Shown here: positions 45,623-57,944 of the stretch, piece after piece
How the letters are laid out: each line of letters opens with the position of its first letter
Position numbering within the stretch: position 1 is the first letter of the stretch
Assembly: GCF_009176725.1 (NCBI RefSeq)
Contig: NZ_AP020337.1
Location: forward strand, 186,001 to 250,000
DNA: 64,000 nucleotides
Reading direction: 5' to 3'
Source: Pseudomonas sp. KUIN-1
Lineage (GTDB): Bacteria > Pseudomonadota > Gammaproteobacteria > Pseudomonadales > Pseudomonadaceae
Position numbers and translations under genes: made by a program
The notes under the pieces: model-generated
What the model was told of the DNA's origin: nothing
What the model saw: only the letters and a program-made list of their open reading frames with translations
Databases searched by the model: none

Positions 45623-47728
45623 CTACGCGCGCATCCGGGTGATGCGTGTGACACCGGTCAGGGCGCGCAGTTTCTTGATCACACGAGCCAGGTGCACACG
45701 GTCGTGCACGCTGACCACCAGTTGGACCACGCTGATGCGACCATCGCGTTCGTCCATGCTGATTTTTTCGATATTGCCGTCCGCCGCGTTGACGCTGCTG
45801 GCCAGCAGCGCGATCAGGCCGCGCTGATGCTCGAGTTCGACGCGCAGCTCGACGTTGAATTCGCCCGTCACGTCCTTGGCCCAGGACAGCTGGATGCATT
45901 TTTCCGGGTTGTGGCGGATTTCGCTGATGTTGCGGCAGTTGTCCAGGTGCACGACCATGCCCTTGCCTGCAGACAGGTGGCCGACAATCGGGTCGCCCGG
46001 GATTGGCGTGCAGCATTTCGCGTAGCTGAGCACCAGGCCTTCGGTGCCACGAATCGCCAGCGGGCCTTCAGGGCTTGGCAACTGATCGCCTTCGCCCAGC
46101 AGGCGGCGGGCAACGACATAGGCCATACGATTACCCAGGCCAATGTCTTCGAGCAGGTCTTCCAGCACTTCGACCCGGTATTCGTTGAGCACCAGTTGAA
46201 TGCGCTCCTGACCGATCTTGTCGAGGCTGCACTCAAACCCGTTGAGGACCTTGTTCAGCAGGCGCTCACCGAGATTGATCGACTCGGAACGGCGTTGCAG
46301 CTTGAGTGCGTGACGAATGTGGGTGCGCGCCTTGCCGGTGACGACAAAGTTCAGCCAGGCCGGGTTCGGGCGTGCGCCTGGAGCGCTGACGATCTCGACA
46401 GTCGAGCCACTTTGCAGCGGTTCGGAAAGCGGCGCCAGCCGGCGGTTGATCCGGCAGGCAATGCAGCTGTTGCCGACATCGGTGTGTACCGCGTAGGCGA
46501 AATCCACCGCTGTGGAGCCTTTGGGCAGCTCCATGATCCGGCCTTTGGGCGTGAAAACGTAAACCTCGTCCGGGAACAGGTCGATCTTGACGCTTTCGAT
46601 GAATTCCAAGGAGTTGCCGGCGCGCTGCTGCATTTCCAGCACGCCCTTGACCCACTGTCGGGCCCGGGCGTGAGTGCCCTTGGGCTGCTCGTCGTCGCTG
46701 GATTTGTACAGCCAGTGTGCCGCGATGCCGTTGTTGGCCATTTCTTCCATTTCGCGGGTGCGAATCTGGATCTCGATAGGCACGCCATGCATGCCGAACA
46801 AGGTGGTATGCAGGGACTGATAGCCGTTGGCCTTGGGGATCGCGATGTAATCCTTGAAGCGACCGGGCAGCGGCTTGTACAAATTATGTACAGCGCCGAG
46901 CACGCGATAGCAGGTGTCGACCTTGTCGACGATGATGCGGAACGCGTAGACATCCATGATCTCGTTGAAGGCGCGACGCTTGCCGCGCATCTTCTTGTAG
47001 ATGCCATACAGATGTTTCTGCCGCCCACTGACGTCGCCTTCGATGCCATCGACGGCCAGGCAATGACTCAGGGACTCTTCGATCTTGTTGACCAGTTCCT
47101 TGCGATTGCCCCTGGCGCGCTTGACCGCCTGGTTGATTCGCGAGGAACGCATCGGGTACATCGCCTTGAAGCCCAGGTCCTCGAATTCGATGCGCACACT
47201 GTGCATGCCCAGCCGATTGGCGATGGGCGCATAGATTTCAAGGGTTTCCTTGGCGATGCGCCGGCGCTTTTCGCCGGACAGGACTTCCAGCGTGCGCATG
47301 TTGTGCAGGCGATCGGCGAGCTTGACCAGGATGACGCGAATGTCGCGCGCCATGGCCATGGCCATTTTCTGGAAGTTTTCCGCCTGGGCTTCGGCCTTGG
47401 TCTCGAAATTCATCTGGGTCAGTTTGCTGACCCCGTCGACCAGTTCCGCTACGGTCTCGCCAAATTGGGCGCTGAGCGCTTCCTTGGCAATCCCGGTGTC
47501 TTCGATGACGTCATGCAGCATCGCAGCCATCAGGCTCTGATGGTCCATGTGCATGTCGGCAAGAATATTCGCCACCGCGAGGGGATGGGTGACGTAGGCT
47601 TCACCGCTGCGACGGCGTTGGCCATCGTGGGCTTGTTCGGCGTAGAAATACGCTCGGCGGACCAGATTGACCTGGTCCTTGCCGAGGTAGGCCGACAGTC
47701 TGTCGGCGAGGGCGTCTATGCTCGGCAA
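45623..47728 (-). CDS. spoT: Bifunctional (p)ppGpp synthase/hydrolase SpoT
   Basis: 701 residues from a TTG start at 47728, favoured because AAGGGG precedes it and the protein then begins LPSIDALADRL as in other pseudomonads; a frame start at 47746 would add 6 residues. Domains: HD hydrolase (MLHDVIEDTG), synthetase, TGS (VYVFTPKGRIMELPKGSTAVDFAY) and ACT (LRVELEHQRGLIALLASSVNA). SpoT balances the stringent-response alarmone. It lies downstream of rpoZ, with gmk and yicC beyond. Confidence 0.95.
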   Translation of the reverse strand: MPSIDALADRLSAYLGKDQVNLVRRAYFYAEQAHDGQRRRSGEAYVTHPLAVANILADMHMDHQSLMAAMLHDVIEDTGIAKEALSAQFGETVAELVDGVSKLTQMNFETKAEAQAENFQKMAMAMARDIRVILVKLADRLHNMRTLEVLSGEKRRRIAKETLEIYAPIANRLGMHSVRIEFEDLGFKAMYPMRSSRINQAVKRARGNRKELVNKIEESLSHCLAVDGIEGDVSGRQKHLYGIYKKMRGKRRAFNEIMDVYAFRIIVDKVDTCYRVLGAVHNLYKPLPGRFKDYIAIPKANGYQSLHTTLFGMHGVPIEIQIRTREMEEMANNGIAAHWLYKSSDDEQPKGTHARARQWVKGVLEMQQRAGNSLEFIESVKIDLFPDEVYVFTPKGRIMELPKGSTAVDFAYAVHTDVGNSCIACRINRRLAPLSEPLQSGSTVEIVSAPGARPNPAWLNFVVTGKARTHIRHALKLQRRSESINLGERLLNKVLNGFECSLDKIGQERIQLVLNEYRVEVLEDLLEDIGLGNRMAYVVARRLLGEGDQLPSPEGPLAIRGTEGLVLSYAKCCTPIPGDPIVGHLSAGKGMVVHLDNCRNISEIRHNPEKCIQLSWAKDVTGEFNVELRVELEHQRGLIALLASSVNAADGNIEKISMDERDGRISVVQLVVSVHDRVHLARVIKKLRALTGVTRITRMRA

Positions 47729-47788
47729 GGCGCTACCCCTTGCCAATGGCTTTTACCCTGCGCCGTACTACGTCGACCTGGCATAGGC

Positions 47789-48052
47789 TTAGACGGCCTC
47801 GTTGGACTCGTCCTCGAACGCTGCGAACAATGGTTCATCTTCAACGATTTCAGCTTCTGCGATTACCGAGTAATCCATCACGCCAGCTGCGATTTCACGC
47901 AGGGCCATAACGGTAGGCTTATCGTTTTCCCAGGCCAGCTTTGGTTCTTTGCCGCCGGTTGCCAGTTGACGGGCACGCTTGGTAGAGAGCATGACCAGCT
48001 CAAAGCGGTTATCCACGTGTTCTAGGCAGTCTTCAACGGTTACGCGGGCCAT
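47789..48052 (-). CDS. rpoZ: RNA polymerase omega subunit
   Basis: 87 residues: [30 protein letters not shown] is the classic omega start. It helps assemble beta' and forms one ppGpp site of the polymerase, fitting its place upstream of spoT. The start at 48052 is preferred over an upstream frame start. Confidence 0.96.
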   Translation of the reverse strand: MARVTVEDCLEHVDNRFELVMLSTKRARQLATGGKEPKLAWENDKPTVMALREIAAGVMDYSVIAEAEIVEDEPLFAAFEDESNEAV

Positions 48053-48199
48053 GGGTATTCCTCGTAGCAAATGCGGATGCGCGATGCCCGGATGGGCGAG
48101 CGGACTTGGTAGTTTACAAGCGGACAGCACCAGTCATCAAGCGGCATGCCACCAACGGCATGCTTTTAACCTGTTGCCTGATGTCTGGAAACGTTTCGA

Positions 48200-49721
<1,522 letters not shown>

Positions 49722-50033
49722 GGGAAATACCTCTTGGTTCGCTTTCAAAGCGTGGTTCGGTTCATGAACGCGCAGAAATGGCGGTCATGGGCGTCGTGAA
49801 AGCCGGCTGGCTGTAGAGGCGCAGGATTGTAGCGCAGTGCGGCGCAGGCTCCCAATCCGACAGTGTGACAGGTGACGCAAGGCGTTGTTTTACCCCGTAT
49901 CTGCGCGTCGAAAGCCTTGATCCAGGGCCTTCTGGTTGCGCGGGATCGGCATTGACGGCTTTTAGAGATGCCCAGCGGCAGCTGTGGCCTCTATAATGCT
50001 CAGCAGTTTTCCGTCTCAGTACAGGTATCCCAG

Positions 50034-50756
50034 ATGAAACGTCCAAGTGGTCGCGCCGCCGATCAGCTCCGCTCGATCCGCATCACCCGCAACTACACCA
50101 AACACGCCGAGGGTTCTGTACTGGTCGAGTTTGGTGATACCAAGGTGATTTGCACCGTCAGCGTCGAAAACGGCGTACCACGCTTTCTCAAAGGCCAGGG
50201 CCAGGGTTGGCTGACTGCCGAATACGGCATGCTGCCACGTGCTACCGGCGAGCGTAACCAGCGCGAAGCCAGCCGTGGCAAGCAGGGTGGTCGTACACTC
50301 GAAATCCAGCGCCTGATCGGTCGTTCACTGCGCGCTGCGCTGGACATGTCCAAGCTGGGCGACGTCACCCTGTACGTCGATTGCGATGTCATTCAGGCTG
50401 ACGGCGGCACTCGCACCGCGTCCATTACCGGTGCGATGGTGGCCCTGGCCGATGCGCTGAAGGTGATCAAGAAGCGCGGCGGCCTGAAAGGCGGCGACCC
50501 GCTCAAGCAGATGATCGCGGCTGTTTCGGTCGGCATGTATCAGGGCGAGCCGGTGCTCGACCTGGACTACCTCGAAGACTCGGCTGCCGAGACCGACCTG
50601 AACGTGGTCATGACCAGTGCAGGCGGTTTCATTGAAGTTCAGGGCACCGCCGAAGGCGCGCCATTCCAGCCGGAAGAGCTGAACGCGATGCTCGCGCTGG
50701 CGCAGAAAGGCATGACCGAATTGTTTGAATTGCAGCGCGCCGCGTTGGCCGACTGA
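50034..50756 (+). CDS. rph: Ribonuclease PH
   Basis: 240 residues. It trims the 3' ends of tRNA precursors by phosphorolysis. [28 protein letters not shown] is the family start, with [18 protein letters not shown] in the active region. TATAAT at 49992-49997 is a good -10 box, about 36 bases before the ATG, without a clear -35. No frameshift of the E. coli K-12 kind is present. Confidence 0.95.
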   Translation: MKRPSGRAADQLRSIRITRNYTKHAEGSVLVEFGDTKVICTVSVENGVPRFLKGQGQGWLTAEYGMLPRATGERNQREASRGKQGGRTLEIQRLIGRSLRAALDMSKLGDVTLYVDCDVIQADGGTRTASITGAMVALADALKVIKKRGGLKGGDPLKQMIAAVSVGMYQGEPVLDLDYLEDSAAETDLNVVMTSAGGFIEVQGTAEGAPFQPEELNAMLALAQKGMTELFELQRAALAD

Positions 50757-50777
50757 TACCCACAAGGGGGTCCGATA

Positions 50778-51146
50778 ATGAGTGACAGCTTGCAACCGTT
50801 CAGCAAACCGCCGCAAAGCGCTCGCCAGTGGGCGATGTTCTGTCACTTGTCGGCGTTTGCCGGGCTGATGTTTCCATTCGGCAATCTGCTGGGCCCGCTG
50901 ATTATCTGGCAGTTGAAGAAAGACTCCGATCCGTTTATCGACGCGCAAGGCAAGGAAGCGCTGAATTTTCAGATCACAGTCGCCATCGCGGCCACCGTCA
51001 GCATGCTGCTGGTGGTGCTGATCATCGGCTTTGCGTTACTGACGCTGGTGGGCATCGGTGCCGCAGTGCTGGCGATCATTGCCGGGATAAAAGCCAATGA
51101 CGGCGTCAATTATCGCTATCCGTTCACCTTGCGCCTGATCAAGTAG
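50778..51146 (+). CDS. DUF4870 membrane protein
   Basis: 122 residues. A short N-terminal tail is followed by a hydrophobic domain with spans at 24-46, 66-90 and 90-107. The signature LKKDSDPFIDAQGKEALNFQI is typical of DUF4870. Function unknown. It begins 21 bases after rph and is followed by a strong terminator. Confidence 0.88.
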   Translation: MSDSLQPFSKPPQSARQWAMFCHLSAFAGLMFPFGNLLGPLIIWQLKKDSDPFIDAQGKEALNFQITVAIAATVSMLLVVLIIGFALLTLVGIGAAVLAIIAGIKANDGVNYRYPFTLRLIK

Positions 51147-51164
51147 CATCACTTCAGGCAACGC

Positions 51165-51191
51165 AAAAAGCCGACTTCAAGTCGGCTTTTT
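51165..51191. terminator. Bidirectional terminator between the DUF4870 gene and crc
   Basis: AAAAAGCCGACTT and AAGTCGGCTTTTT (51165-51177, 51179-51191) form a stem with A and T runs on both sides. Confidence 0.9.
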
Positions 51192-51215
51192 CGTGTTCGC
51201 TGCCTTGCCTGGCTA

Positions 51216-51995
51216 TCAGATAGTCAGGGTCCAGTCGTAATCCACGATCAACGGCGCGTGCTGCGAGAAGCGCGGCTGGCGTGGCAGACGGGCGCTGCGC
51301 ACGAAGCGGCGCAGGCCAGGGGTCAGGATCTGATAATCGAAGCGCCAACCCAGGTTCAGCATCTCGGCCTGTTCGTTATCCGGCCACCAGCTGTACTGAT
51401 CACCTTCACGGCTGACTTCACGCAGGGCATCGACGTAGCCCATGGTGCCGACGATTTCGTCCATCCAGGCGCGTTCGGGCGCGAGGAAGCCGGGCGACTG
51501 CTGGCTGTCGCGCCAGTTCTTGATATCGAGCTTCTGCTGCGCCACATAGAGCGATCCGCAGTAGATGTATTCGCGACGCTTGCGGCGCTGCTTGTCCATG
51601 TACTTGCCGAAATCGTCCATGAGCTTGAATTTCTGATTCAGGTCTTCATCGCCATTCATCCCGGACGGAAAGAGCAGGGTAGCGATACTGACCTTGTCGA
51701 AATCTGCTTGCAGGTAGCGCCCGTAGCGGTCGGCTGTCTCGAAGCCGAGGCCGCTGATTACCGCCTTCGGCTGCAACCGCGAATACAGCGCCACACCACC
51801 CTGAGCGGGAACCTCGGCTTCGCAGGCATAGAGGAAGTAACCATCCAGCTGAAAGGCTGGATCGTCCAGTTCAAAGGTGGAGGCGCGGGTGTCCTGTAAG
51901 CAGATGACGTCGGCATTCTGAGCTTGCAGCCAGCTGAGCAAACCACGCTCGACCGCAGCCTGAATGCCATTTACGTTCACACTGATGATCCGCAT
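51216..51995 (-). CDS. crc: Catabolite repression control protein Crc
   Basis: 259 residues. It has the exonuclease III-like fold (MRIISVNVNGIQAAVERGLL) but acts in pseudomonads with Hfq to repress translation of catabolic mRNAs; CrcZ-type RNAs relieve it. The full sequence fits P. aeruginosa Crc very closely from memory. ATG 51995 gives the known start; the frame runs 4 codons further. It is divergent from pyrE, as in other Pseudomonas. Confidence 0.95.
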   Translation of the reverse strand: MRIISVNVNGIQAAVERGLLSWLQAQNADVICLQDTRASTFELDDPAFQLDGYFLYACEAEVPAQGGVALYSRLQPKAVISGLGFETADRYGRYLQADFDKVSIATLLFPSGMNGDEDLNQKFKLMDDFGKYMDKQRRKRREYIYCGSLYVAQQKLDIKNWRDSQQSPGFLAPERAWMDEIVGTMGYVDALREVSREGDQYSWWPDNEQAEMLNLGWRFDYQILTPGLRRFVRSARLPRQPRFSQHAPLIVDYDWTLTI

Positions 51996-52077
51996 AAATG
52001 GCCCCAAAAATCACGTGCGTGTATGATACCCGAGCTCTACCTAATTAGCTAAATCCGTGGTATTCGGAGCTTTTTTC

Positions 52078-52719
52078 ATGCAGGCGTATCAACGCGATTT
52101 CATTCGTTTTGCCATCGATCGCGGTGTTCTGCGCTTCGGTGAGTTCACTCTCAAGTCCGGGCGCACCAGCCCGTACTTCTTCAATGCGGGGCTGTTCAAC
52201 ACCGGTTCCGCACTGGCACAACTGGGGCGTTTCTACGCAGCCGCCGTGGTTGAAAGCGGTATTGCCTTCGACGTTCTGTTCGGTCCGGCCTACAAGGGCA
52301 TTCCGCTCGCATCGGCCACTGCCGTGGCGCTGGCCGAGCATCATGACCGTGATCTGCCGTGGTGTTTCAACCGCAAGGAAGCCAAGGCGCACGGCGAGGG
52401 CGGCAGTCTGGTGGGCTCGCCGCTGGCGGGGAATGTGCTGATTATCGACGACGTGATCACTGCGGGCACCGCGATCCGTGAAGTCATGCAGATCATCAAG
52501 GACCAGGACGCGACAGCTGCGGGCGTGCTGATCGCGCTCAATCGTCAGGAGCGCGGCAATGGCGAGCTGTCGGCGATTCAGGAAGTCGAACGTGACTTCG
52601 GGATTCCGGTGGTGAGTATCGTGTCGCTGAATCAGGTACTCGAGTTCCTGGCCGACGACCCGCAGCTCAAGCAGCATCTGCCTGCTGTCGAAGCCTATCG
52701 CGCGCAATTCGGAATCTGA
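52078..52719 (+). CDS. pyrE: Orotate phosphoribosyltransferase
   Basis: 213 residues. It joins orotate to PRPP in UMP synthesis. The PRPP loop is [13 protein letters not shown], and [15 protein letters not shown] and KGIPLA are also hallmarks. ATG 52078 has GGAG 9 bases before it. Confidence 0.96.
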   Translation: MQAYQRDFIRFAIDRGVLRFGEFTLKSGRTSPYFFNAGLFNTGSALAQLGRFYAAAVVESGIAFDVLFGPAYKGIPLASATAVALAEHHDRDLPWCFNRKEAKAHGEGGSLVGSPLAGNVLIIDDVITAGTAIREVMQIIKDQDATAAGVLIALNRQERGNGELSAIQEVERDFGIPVVSIVSLNQVLEFLADDPQLKQHLPAVEAYRAQFGI

Positions 52720-52729
52720 GGACGTGCCC

Positions 52730-53362
52730 ATGGCAGTCGGCAGCAGGGCACGGTTTTCGGTTTCAGGCACGCCGAGCGTTTTGCGGGGCTTGCTGGCTGT
52801 CGTCATGCTTGTGCCCATGCTCGCTCGGGCTGCCGACGCACCTGAGCCACGGCTTTATCGCTACGTCGATAGCCGCGGGGTGACGGTGATCGACACGCAA
52901 GGCGTGCCGCCCGACTACGTTGCCAAAGGTTATGAAGTGCTCAACAGTCGTGGCCGGGTGGTTCAGGTTGTGCCGCCCGCGCCTACGGCCGAGCAGATTC
53001 GCCAGTCCGAAGCGGACAAACGCCAGGCCGCCGCCGATGCGCAACTGCTGAGCCTGTACAGCAGCGTCGCTGAAGTGGATCGCATGAAGGCCCGCAAACT
53101 GGCCGAGCTGGACGCGCTGGTTGGCGTTGCCCAGGGCAACATTCAGGGGCTGGCGGCGCAGCAGCGCAGTCTGCAAGGCCAGGCCGCCGACCTTGAGCGT
53201 GCAGGACGTCCGGTTCAGCAGGCGCTTGTCGATCAACTGAACGACTTGCGCGATCAGCAGCAGAAACTGCAAGCCGATATCGCCGGGTATCAGGCCGCAC
53301 GCGTAAAGGCCGAAGCAGACTTCGCCGTGGACCGCGCCCGCGTCCAGCGGCTGACTCAATGA
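52730..53362 (+). CDS. DUF4124 domain-containing periplasmic protein
   Basis: 210 residues. A signal peptide (LRGLLAVVMLVPMLARA) is followed by a DUF4124 domain (RLYRYVDSRGVTVIDTQGVPPDYVAKGYEVL) and a long coiled coil (Gln/Ala/Arg-rich, about 95-205). DUF4124 proteins are exported and of unknown function. ATG 52730 has GAGG 8 bases before it. It is last before the repeat region. Confidence 0.85.
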   Translation: MAVGSRARFSVSGTPSVLRGLLAVVMLVPMLARAADAPEPRLYRYVDSRGVTVIDTQGVPPDYVAKGYEVLNSRGRVVQVVPPAPTAEQIRQSEADKRQAAADAQLLSLYSSVAEVDRMKARKLAELDALVGVAQGNIQGLAAQQRSLQGQAADLERAGRPVQQALVDQLNDLRDQQQKLQADIAGYQAARVKAEADFAVDRARVQRLTQ

Positions 53363-53840
53363 CAGGACGCAGAGCGTCCAGAGCGGCATACCCACGCGAA
53401 GTTTGGTCGGACACTATCGTCATGCCCGGGTCTGTTTTTGATTCTGGCCGAAGGCCGTAGGAGCGAACTTGTTCGCGAAAGGGGCCGCCCCCGGACACCT
53501 ATCGTTCCTCACGCTCCAGCGTGGGAATGCCTGTCGTGACGCTCCGCGTCACAGATCTGCGCCGCGCCACACATTCAGGGCAGGACGCAGAGCGTCCAGA
53601 GCGGCATACCCACGCGAAGTTTGGTCGGACACTATCGTCATGCCCGGGTCTGTTTTTGATTCTGGCCGAAGGCCGTAGGAGCGAACTTGTTCGCGAAAGG
53701 GGCCGCCGCCAGACACCGATCGTTCCTCACGCTCCAGCGTGGGAATGCCTGTCGTGACGCTCCGCGTCACAGATCTGCGCCGCGCCACACATTCCGGACA
53801 GGACGCAGAGCTTCCAGAACGGCATGCCCACGCGGAGCTG
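53363..53840. repeat. Tandem 218-bp repeat with REP elements
   Basis: Units 53363-53580 and 53581-53798 are almost identical, and 53799-53840 is the start of a third. Each unit includes a Pseudomonas REP hairpin (CCGTAGGAGCGAACTTGTTC at about 53456 and 53674) and the palindrome 'cgtgacgctccgcgtcac'. No gene of its own. It fills the convergent gap between the DUF4124 gene and argB. Confidence 0.9.
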
Positions 53841-53861
53841 TTCTCAATCATCAGCCAACAA

Positions 53862-53895
53862 AAAGGCCCCGTGAGGGTTAACTCACGGGGCCTTT
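53862..53895 (-). terminator. Terminator of argB
   Basis: AAAGGCCCCGTGAG (53862-53875) and CTCACGGGGCCTTT (53882-53895) make a 14-bp stem with a T-tract on the minus strand, 16 bases past the argB stop. Confidence 0.9.
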
Positions 53896-53911
53896 GGGTG
53901 TTACGCCTGAA

Positions 53912-54817
<906 letters not shown>

Positions 54818-54845
54818 TCAGGGCTCCAGTCAAAAGGAAAAACAA

Positions 54846-57431
54846 TCAAAATGGCAGGTCGAGGTCCGGCGCAACTTTCTTCAGTTCTGCGTGGAACACG
54901 TCCTTGATACGCTGCAATTCGGCCTCGGTCTCGGCTTCGAAACGCAGCACCAGTACCGGCGTGGTATTGGAAGCGCGAACCAGACCCCAGCCCTTCGGAT
55001 AGTCCACACGGACACCGTCGATTGTGGTCAGTTTGGCGTCGCCCCACTGCGCATCCGTTTCAAGGGCCTTGATGATGCTGAACTTGGTGACATCCGTCAC
55101 CTTGATGTTGATTTCAGGCGTCGAAATATCGTTCGGGAAGGTCTCGAACAGGTCTTCGGCGTTGGCCGACTCCTGGCTGAGGATCTCCAGCAGGCGTGCT
55201 GCGCTGTAGATACCGTCGTCGAAACCGAACCAGCGTTCCTTGAAGAAGATGTGGCCGCTCATTTCGCCTGCCAGCAGCGCACCGCTTTTCTTCATTTCTT
55301 TCTTGATCAGCGAGTGACCGGTTTTCCACATCACCGGACGGCCGCCATGCTCGCTGATCAGCGGAGTCAGGCGGCGTGTGCATTTGACGTCGAAAATGAT
55401 GTCGGCACCCGGATTGCGCTTGAGCACGTCCAGCGCGAACAGCATCAACAGGCGGTCCGGGTACACCACGTTGCCTGCGTTGGTCACGACACCGACACGG
55501 TCGCCGTCACCGTCGAAGGCCAGGCCCAGATCGGCACCGGTTTCCTTGACCTTGGCAATCAGGTCCTGCAGGTTTTCCAGCTTGCCCGGATCCGGGTGAT
55601 GGTTGGGGAAGTTGCCATCCACTTCCGCGAACAGGGAAATCACTTCACAGCCCAGCGCTTCGATCAGTTGCGGAGCGATCACGCCTGCCGCGCCGTTACC
55701 GCAGTCGACCACGACCTTCAGCTTGCGCGCCATGACGATGTCATTCTTGATCTGCTGGAAGTAGCGCTCAAGGATGTCGACCTGGGTGATGCTGCCTTTC
55801 TGCGACGTCAGGTTGTTGGTCTTGATGCGCTCGTGCAGCGCCTGGATCTGCTCGTTGGCGAGGGTGTCGCCGGCGATGACGATCTTGAAGCCGTTGTAGT
55901 CCTTCGGGTTATGGCTGCCGGTCAGCATGACGCCGGTCTTGCCGGCCAGCACGTTGGCTGCGTAATACAGCGCAGGCGTTGGCACCAGGCCTACATCGCT
56001 GACGTGACAGCCGCTGTCGTGCAGACCTTGAATCAGTTGCTGTACCAGTTCAGGACCGGAAAGCCGACCGTCGCGGCCAACGCTGACGTTGGGTTCGTTC
56101 TGCGCCAGGCTTTCGGAGCCGATGGCGCGGCCGATCCAGTAAGCCGTTTCAGCGTTGAGGGTGTCCCCGACCACGCCACGGATGTCGTAGGCACGGAAAA
56201 TAGTCTCGGGAAGGTTGGGTGCCACGGATGCTGGACTGTTCATAGCGAGGTTATGCTCCGATCTCAGGAAGTCCTGGTTTTCGTCGAGAAGGTCGATATC
56301 AAGGATATCGGTATCTTGAAACAGCGGATCGGTCCAGTCGGTGCGTGATGCAGCCACGGTGGACGAAGCACTGCCTTTGGCAATATCTGCATCGCGCTGC
56401 TCGCCCGCCGCCAGGACAGGCGCTGCCTGAGGCTGACTACGAAGCGAGACACGAGCAAGGACCTGAGCCAGACCACTAAGGGCCGGGAGGCTCAAACCGA
56501 AGGGTTTGACGGCTTTTCCGCGTGAGAGTTCTTGGAGCAGCTGATCCAGTTGCCGTGCGTCGGCGCAAATACGCTTCTGCAGGGCCCGTTCGTTACGGTG
56601 CAAGCCAAGCAGCACGCCCGCTGCAGCGATAATCAGTGCCAGCAGCAGAAGCATCACGGACGGTGAGGTTTTCAGCCCGGGGCCGGGCGTGAACTCGAGT
56701 TTCCAGCCAGGATAACCGGTATCGAAAGCCTGGGCTTTGCCTTCCTCGGCCTGACCGCGTTGCAGGAACACCTGAGCAGGTCCGCTGCCGAATTGCTGGC
56801 TGAGCACCACTTGCCCGGCGTCGGCAGGCAGCGCCGGCAAGGCATTGAGCAAGCGCTGCAGGTCAAAGACCAGCAGCAGCGTACCCACCACCGGCTGACT
56901 GGCAGCGGCACGCACCGGCGCAGCGCTGTAGATCAACCAGCGCTCGCCGACCTTGCGCGCCTCCGGGGCGACGGCCTCACCTTGTGCGGCCTTGTTGAGC
57001 ATATCCAGGGTGGCGAAACTGACGGGCAGTGCGCCTTGCGTATCCACATCGGCCAGCCCCTTGGGGTAAAGCCGAGCGCCTGCGAGGCCGTCCCAACGGG
57101 TGAATCGATCCTGAGCGGCCAGCAGGGCAGCGGCATCATTGCTTTGCAATGTCTGGACAAGCGCCGCCCCGGATGCTGCTGACTGGGTGTCCGCGTTGAT
57201 CTGGCGCAGCGCCAGACCCACCGCTGCCGCCTGATTGCCGCCCCAGGCCTGAACCAGCTGGTCCTGTTGCTGCGGGCCGGTGGCCAGAGCCATCCAGACC
57301 AGCGCCGCAGCGATGAGCAGGCCGATGGCGGCAGGCACCAGGCCGGGCGCTAGGCCTGTGAGGCTCGCAGCCGGAGGCGAGTTGTCGGTGGGTATGGCGT
57401 GCTGTGAAGCGCTGTGCTGACTACCTTTCAC
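54846..57431 (-). CDS. algC: Phosphomannomutase/phosphoglucomutase AlgC, long membrane-anchored form
   Basis: 861 residues. The last 465 (from ATG 56243) are the classic AlgC: phosphoserine loop TGSHNPKDYNGFK, metal site AFDGDGDRVG, and the sugar-specificity EMSGH. It makes mannose-1-P and glucose-1-P for alginate, LPS and rhamnolipid. The first 396 residues add a span at about 30-50, a roughly 200-residue domain that should be periplasmic, a second span at about 256-277, and a linker. The internal ATG 56243 has GGAG only 12 bases upstream, so both forms may be made. Located between dut and argB. Confidence 0.93.
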   Translation of the reverse strand: MKGSQHSASQHAIPTDNSPPAASLTGLAPGLVPAAIGLLIAAALVWMALATGPQQQDQLVQAWGGNQAAAVGLALRQINADTQSAASGAALVQTLQSNDAAALLAAQDRFTRWDGLAGARLYPKGLADVDTQGALPVSFATLDMLNKAAQGEAVAPEARKVGERWLIYSAAPVRAAASQPVVGTLLLVFDLQRLLNALPALPADAGQVVLSQQFGSGPAQVFLQRGQAEEGKAQAFDTGYPGWKLEFTPGPGLKTSPSVMLLLLALIIAAAGVLLGLHRNERALQKRICADARQLDQLLQELSRGKAVKPFGLSLPALSGLAQVLARVSLRSQPQAAPVLAAGEQRDADIAKGSASSTVAASRTDWTDPLFQDTDILDIDLLDENQDFLRSEHNLAMNSPASVAPNLPETIFRAYDIRGVVGDTLNAETAYWIGRAIGSESLAQNEPNVSVGRDGRLSGPELVQQLIQGLHDSGCHVSDVGLVPTPALYYAANVLAGKTGVMLTGSHNPKDYNGFKIVIAGDTLANEQIQALHERIKTNNLTSQKGSITQVDILERYFQQIKNDIVMARKLKVVVDCGNGAAGVIAPQLIEALGCEVISLFAEVDGNFPNHHPDPGKLENLQDLIAKVKETGADLGLAFDGDGDRVGVVTNAGNVVYPDRLLMLFALDVLKRNPGADIIFDVKCTRRLTPLISEHGGRPVMWKTGHSLIKKEMKKSGALLAGEMSGHIFFKERWFGFDDGIYSAARLLEILSQESANAEDLFETFPNDISTPEINIKVTDVTKFSIIKALETDAQWGDAKLTTIDGVRVDYPKGWGLVRASNTTPVLVLRFEAETEAELQRIKDVFHAELKKVAPDLDLPF

Positions 57432-57482
57432 CGACCTCTCCCTGAGCCTTGTTCCGAACCCGGATTATGTGCCGAATGGCGA

Positions 57483-57938
57483 TCAATGACTGCCGGAATG
57501 ACCGAAGCCGCCAGCGCCACGCTGACTTTCGTCGAACGCTTCAACCAGCTCGAAGTGCGCCTGTACGACCGGCACCAGGACCAATTGGGCGATGCGCTCG
57601 CCGACGGCGATGTTGAAAGCCGTCTGGCCGCGGTTCCAGCAGGAGACCATCAGTTCGCCCTGGTAATCGGAGTCGATCAGGCCTACCAGATTGCCCAGCA
57701 CGATGCCGTGTTTGTGGCCCAGGCCGGAGCGCGGCAGGATCAGCGCGGCAAGACCCGGATCGCCAATGTAAATCGACAGGCCGGTAGGGATCAGCAGGGT
57801 CTGGCCCGGCTCAAGGAGCGTGTCTTCCTTGAGCATGGCGCGCAGGTCCAGGCCAGCCGAGCCGGTAGTGGCGTAAGCCGGCAGCGGAAATTCGTTGCCA
57901 ATGCGAGGGTCGAGGATCTTGGCTTGTAGAGCGTGCAT
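57483..57938 (-). CDS. dut: dUTP diphosphatase
   Basis: 151 residues. It hydrolyses dUTP to dUMP. Motifs [25 protein letters not shown] and the C-terminal [10 protein letters not shown] (glycine-rich arm) are present. 6 bases separate it from coaBC. Confidence 0.96.
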   Translation of the reverse strand: MHALQAKILDPRIGNEFPLPAYATTGSAGLDLRAMLKEDTLLEPGQTLLIPTGLSIYIGDPGLAALILPRSGLGHKHGIVLGNLVGLIDSDYQGELMVSCWNRGQTAFNIAVGERIAQLVLVPVVQAHFELVEAFDESQRGAGGFGHSGSH

Positions 57939-57944
57939 TCGTAG

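Noticed and set aside
45692..48025. 777-codon plus-strand frame
   Set aside because: Lies antisense over spoT and rpoZ, both certain; its composition (His, Gln, Asp, Val) is that of a shadow of a GC-rich gene.
53363..53840. CRISPR array
   Set aside because: Units are 218 bp without unique spacers between short repeats; no cas genes nearby.
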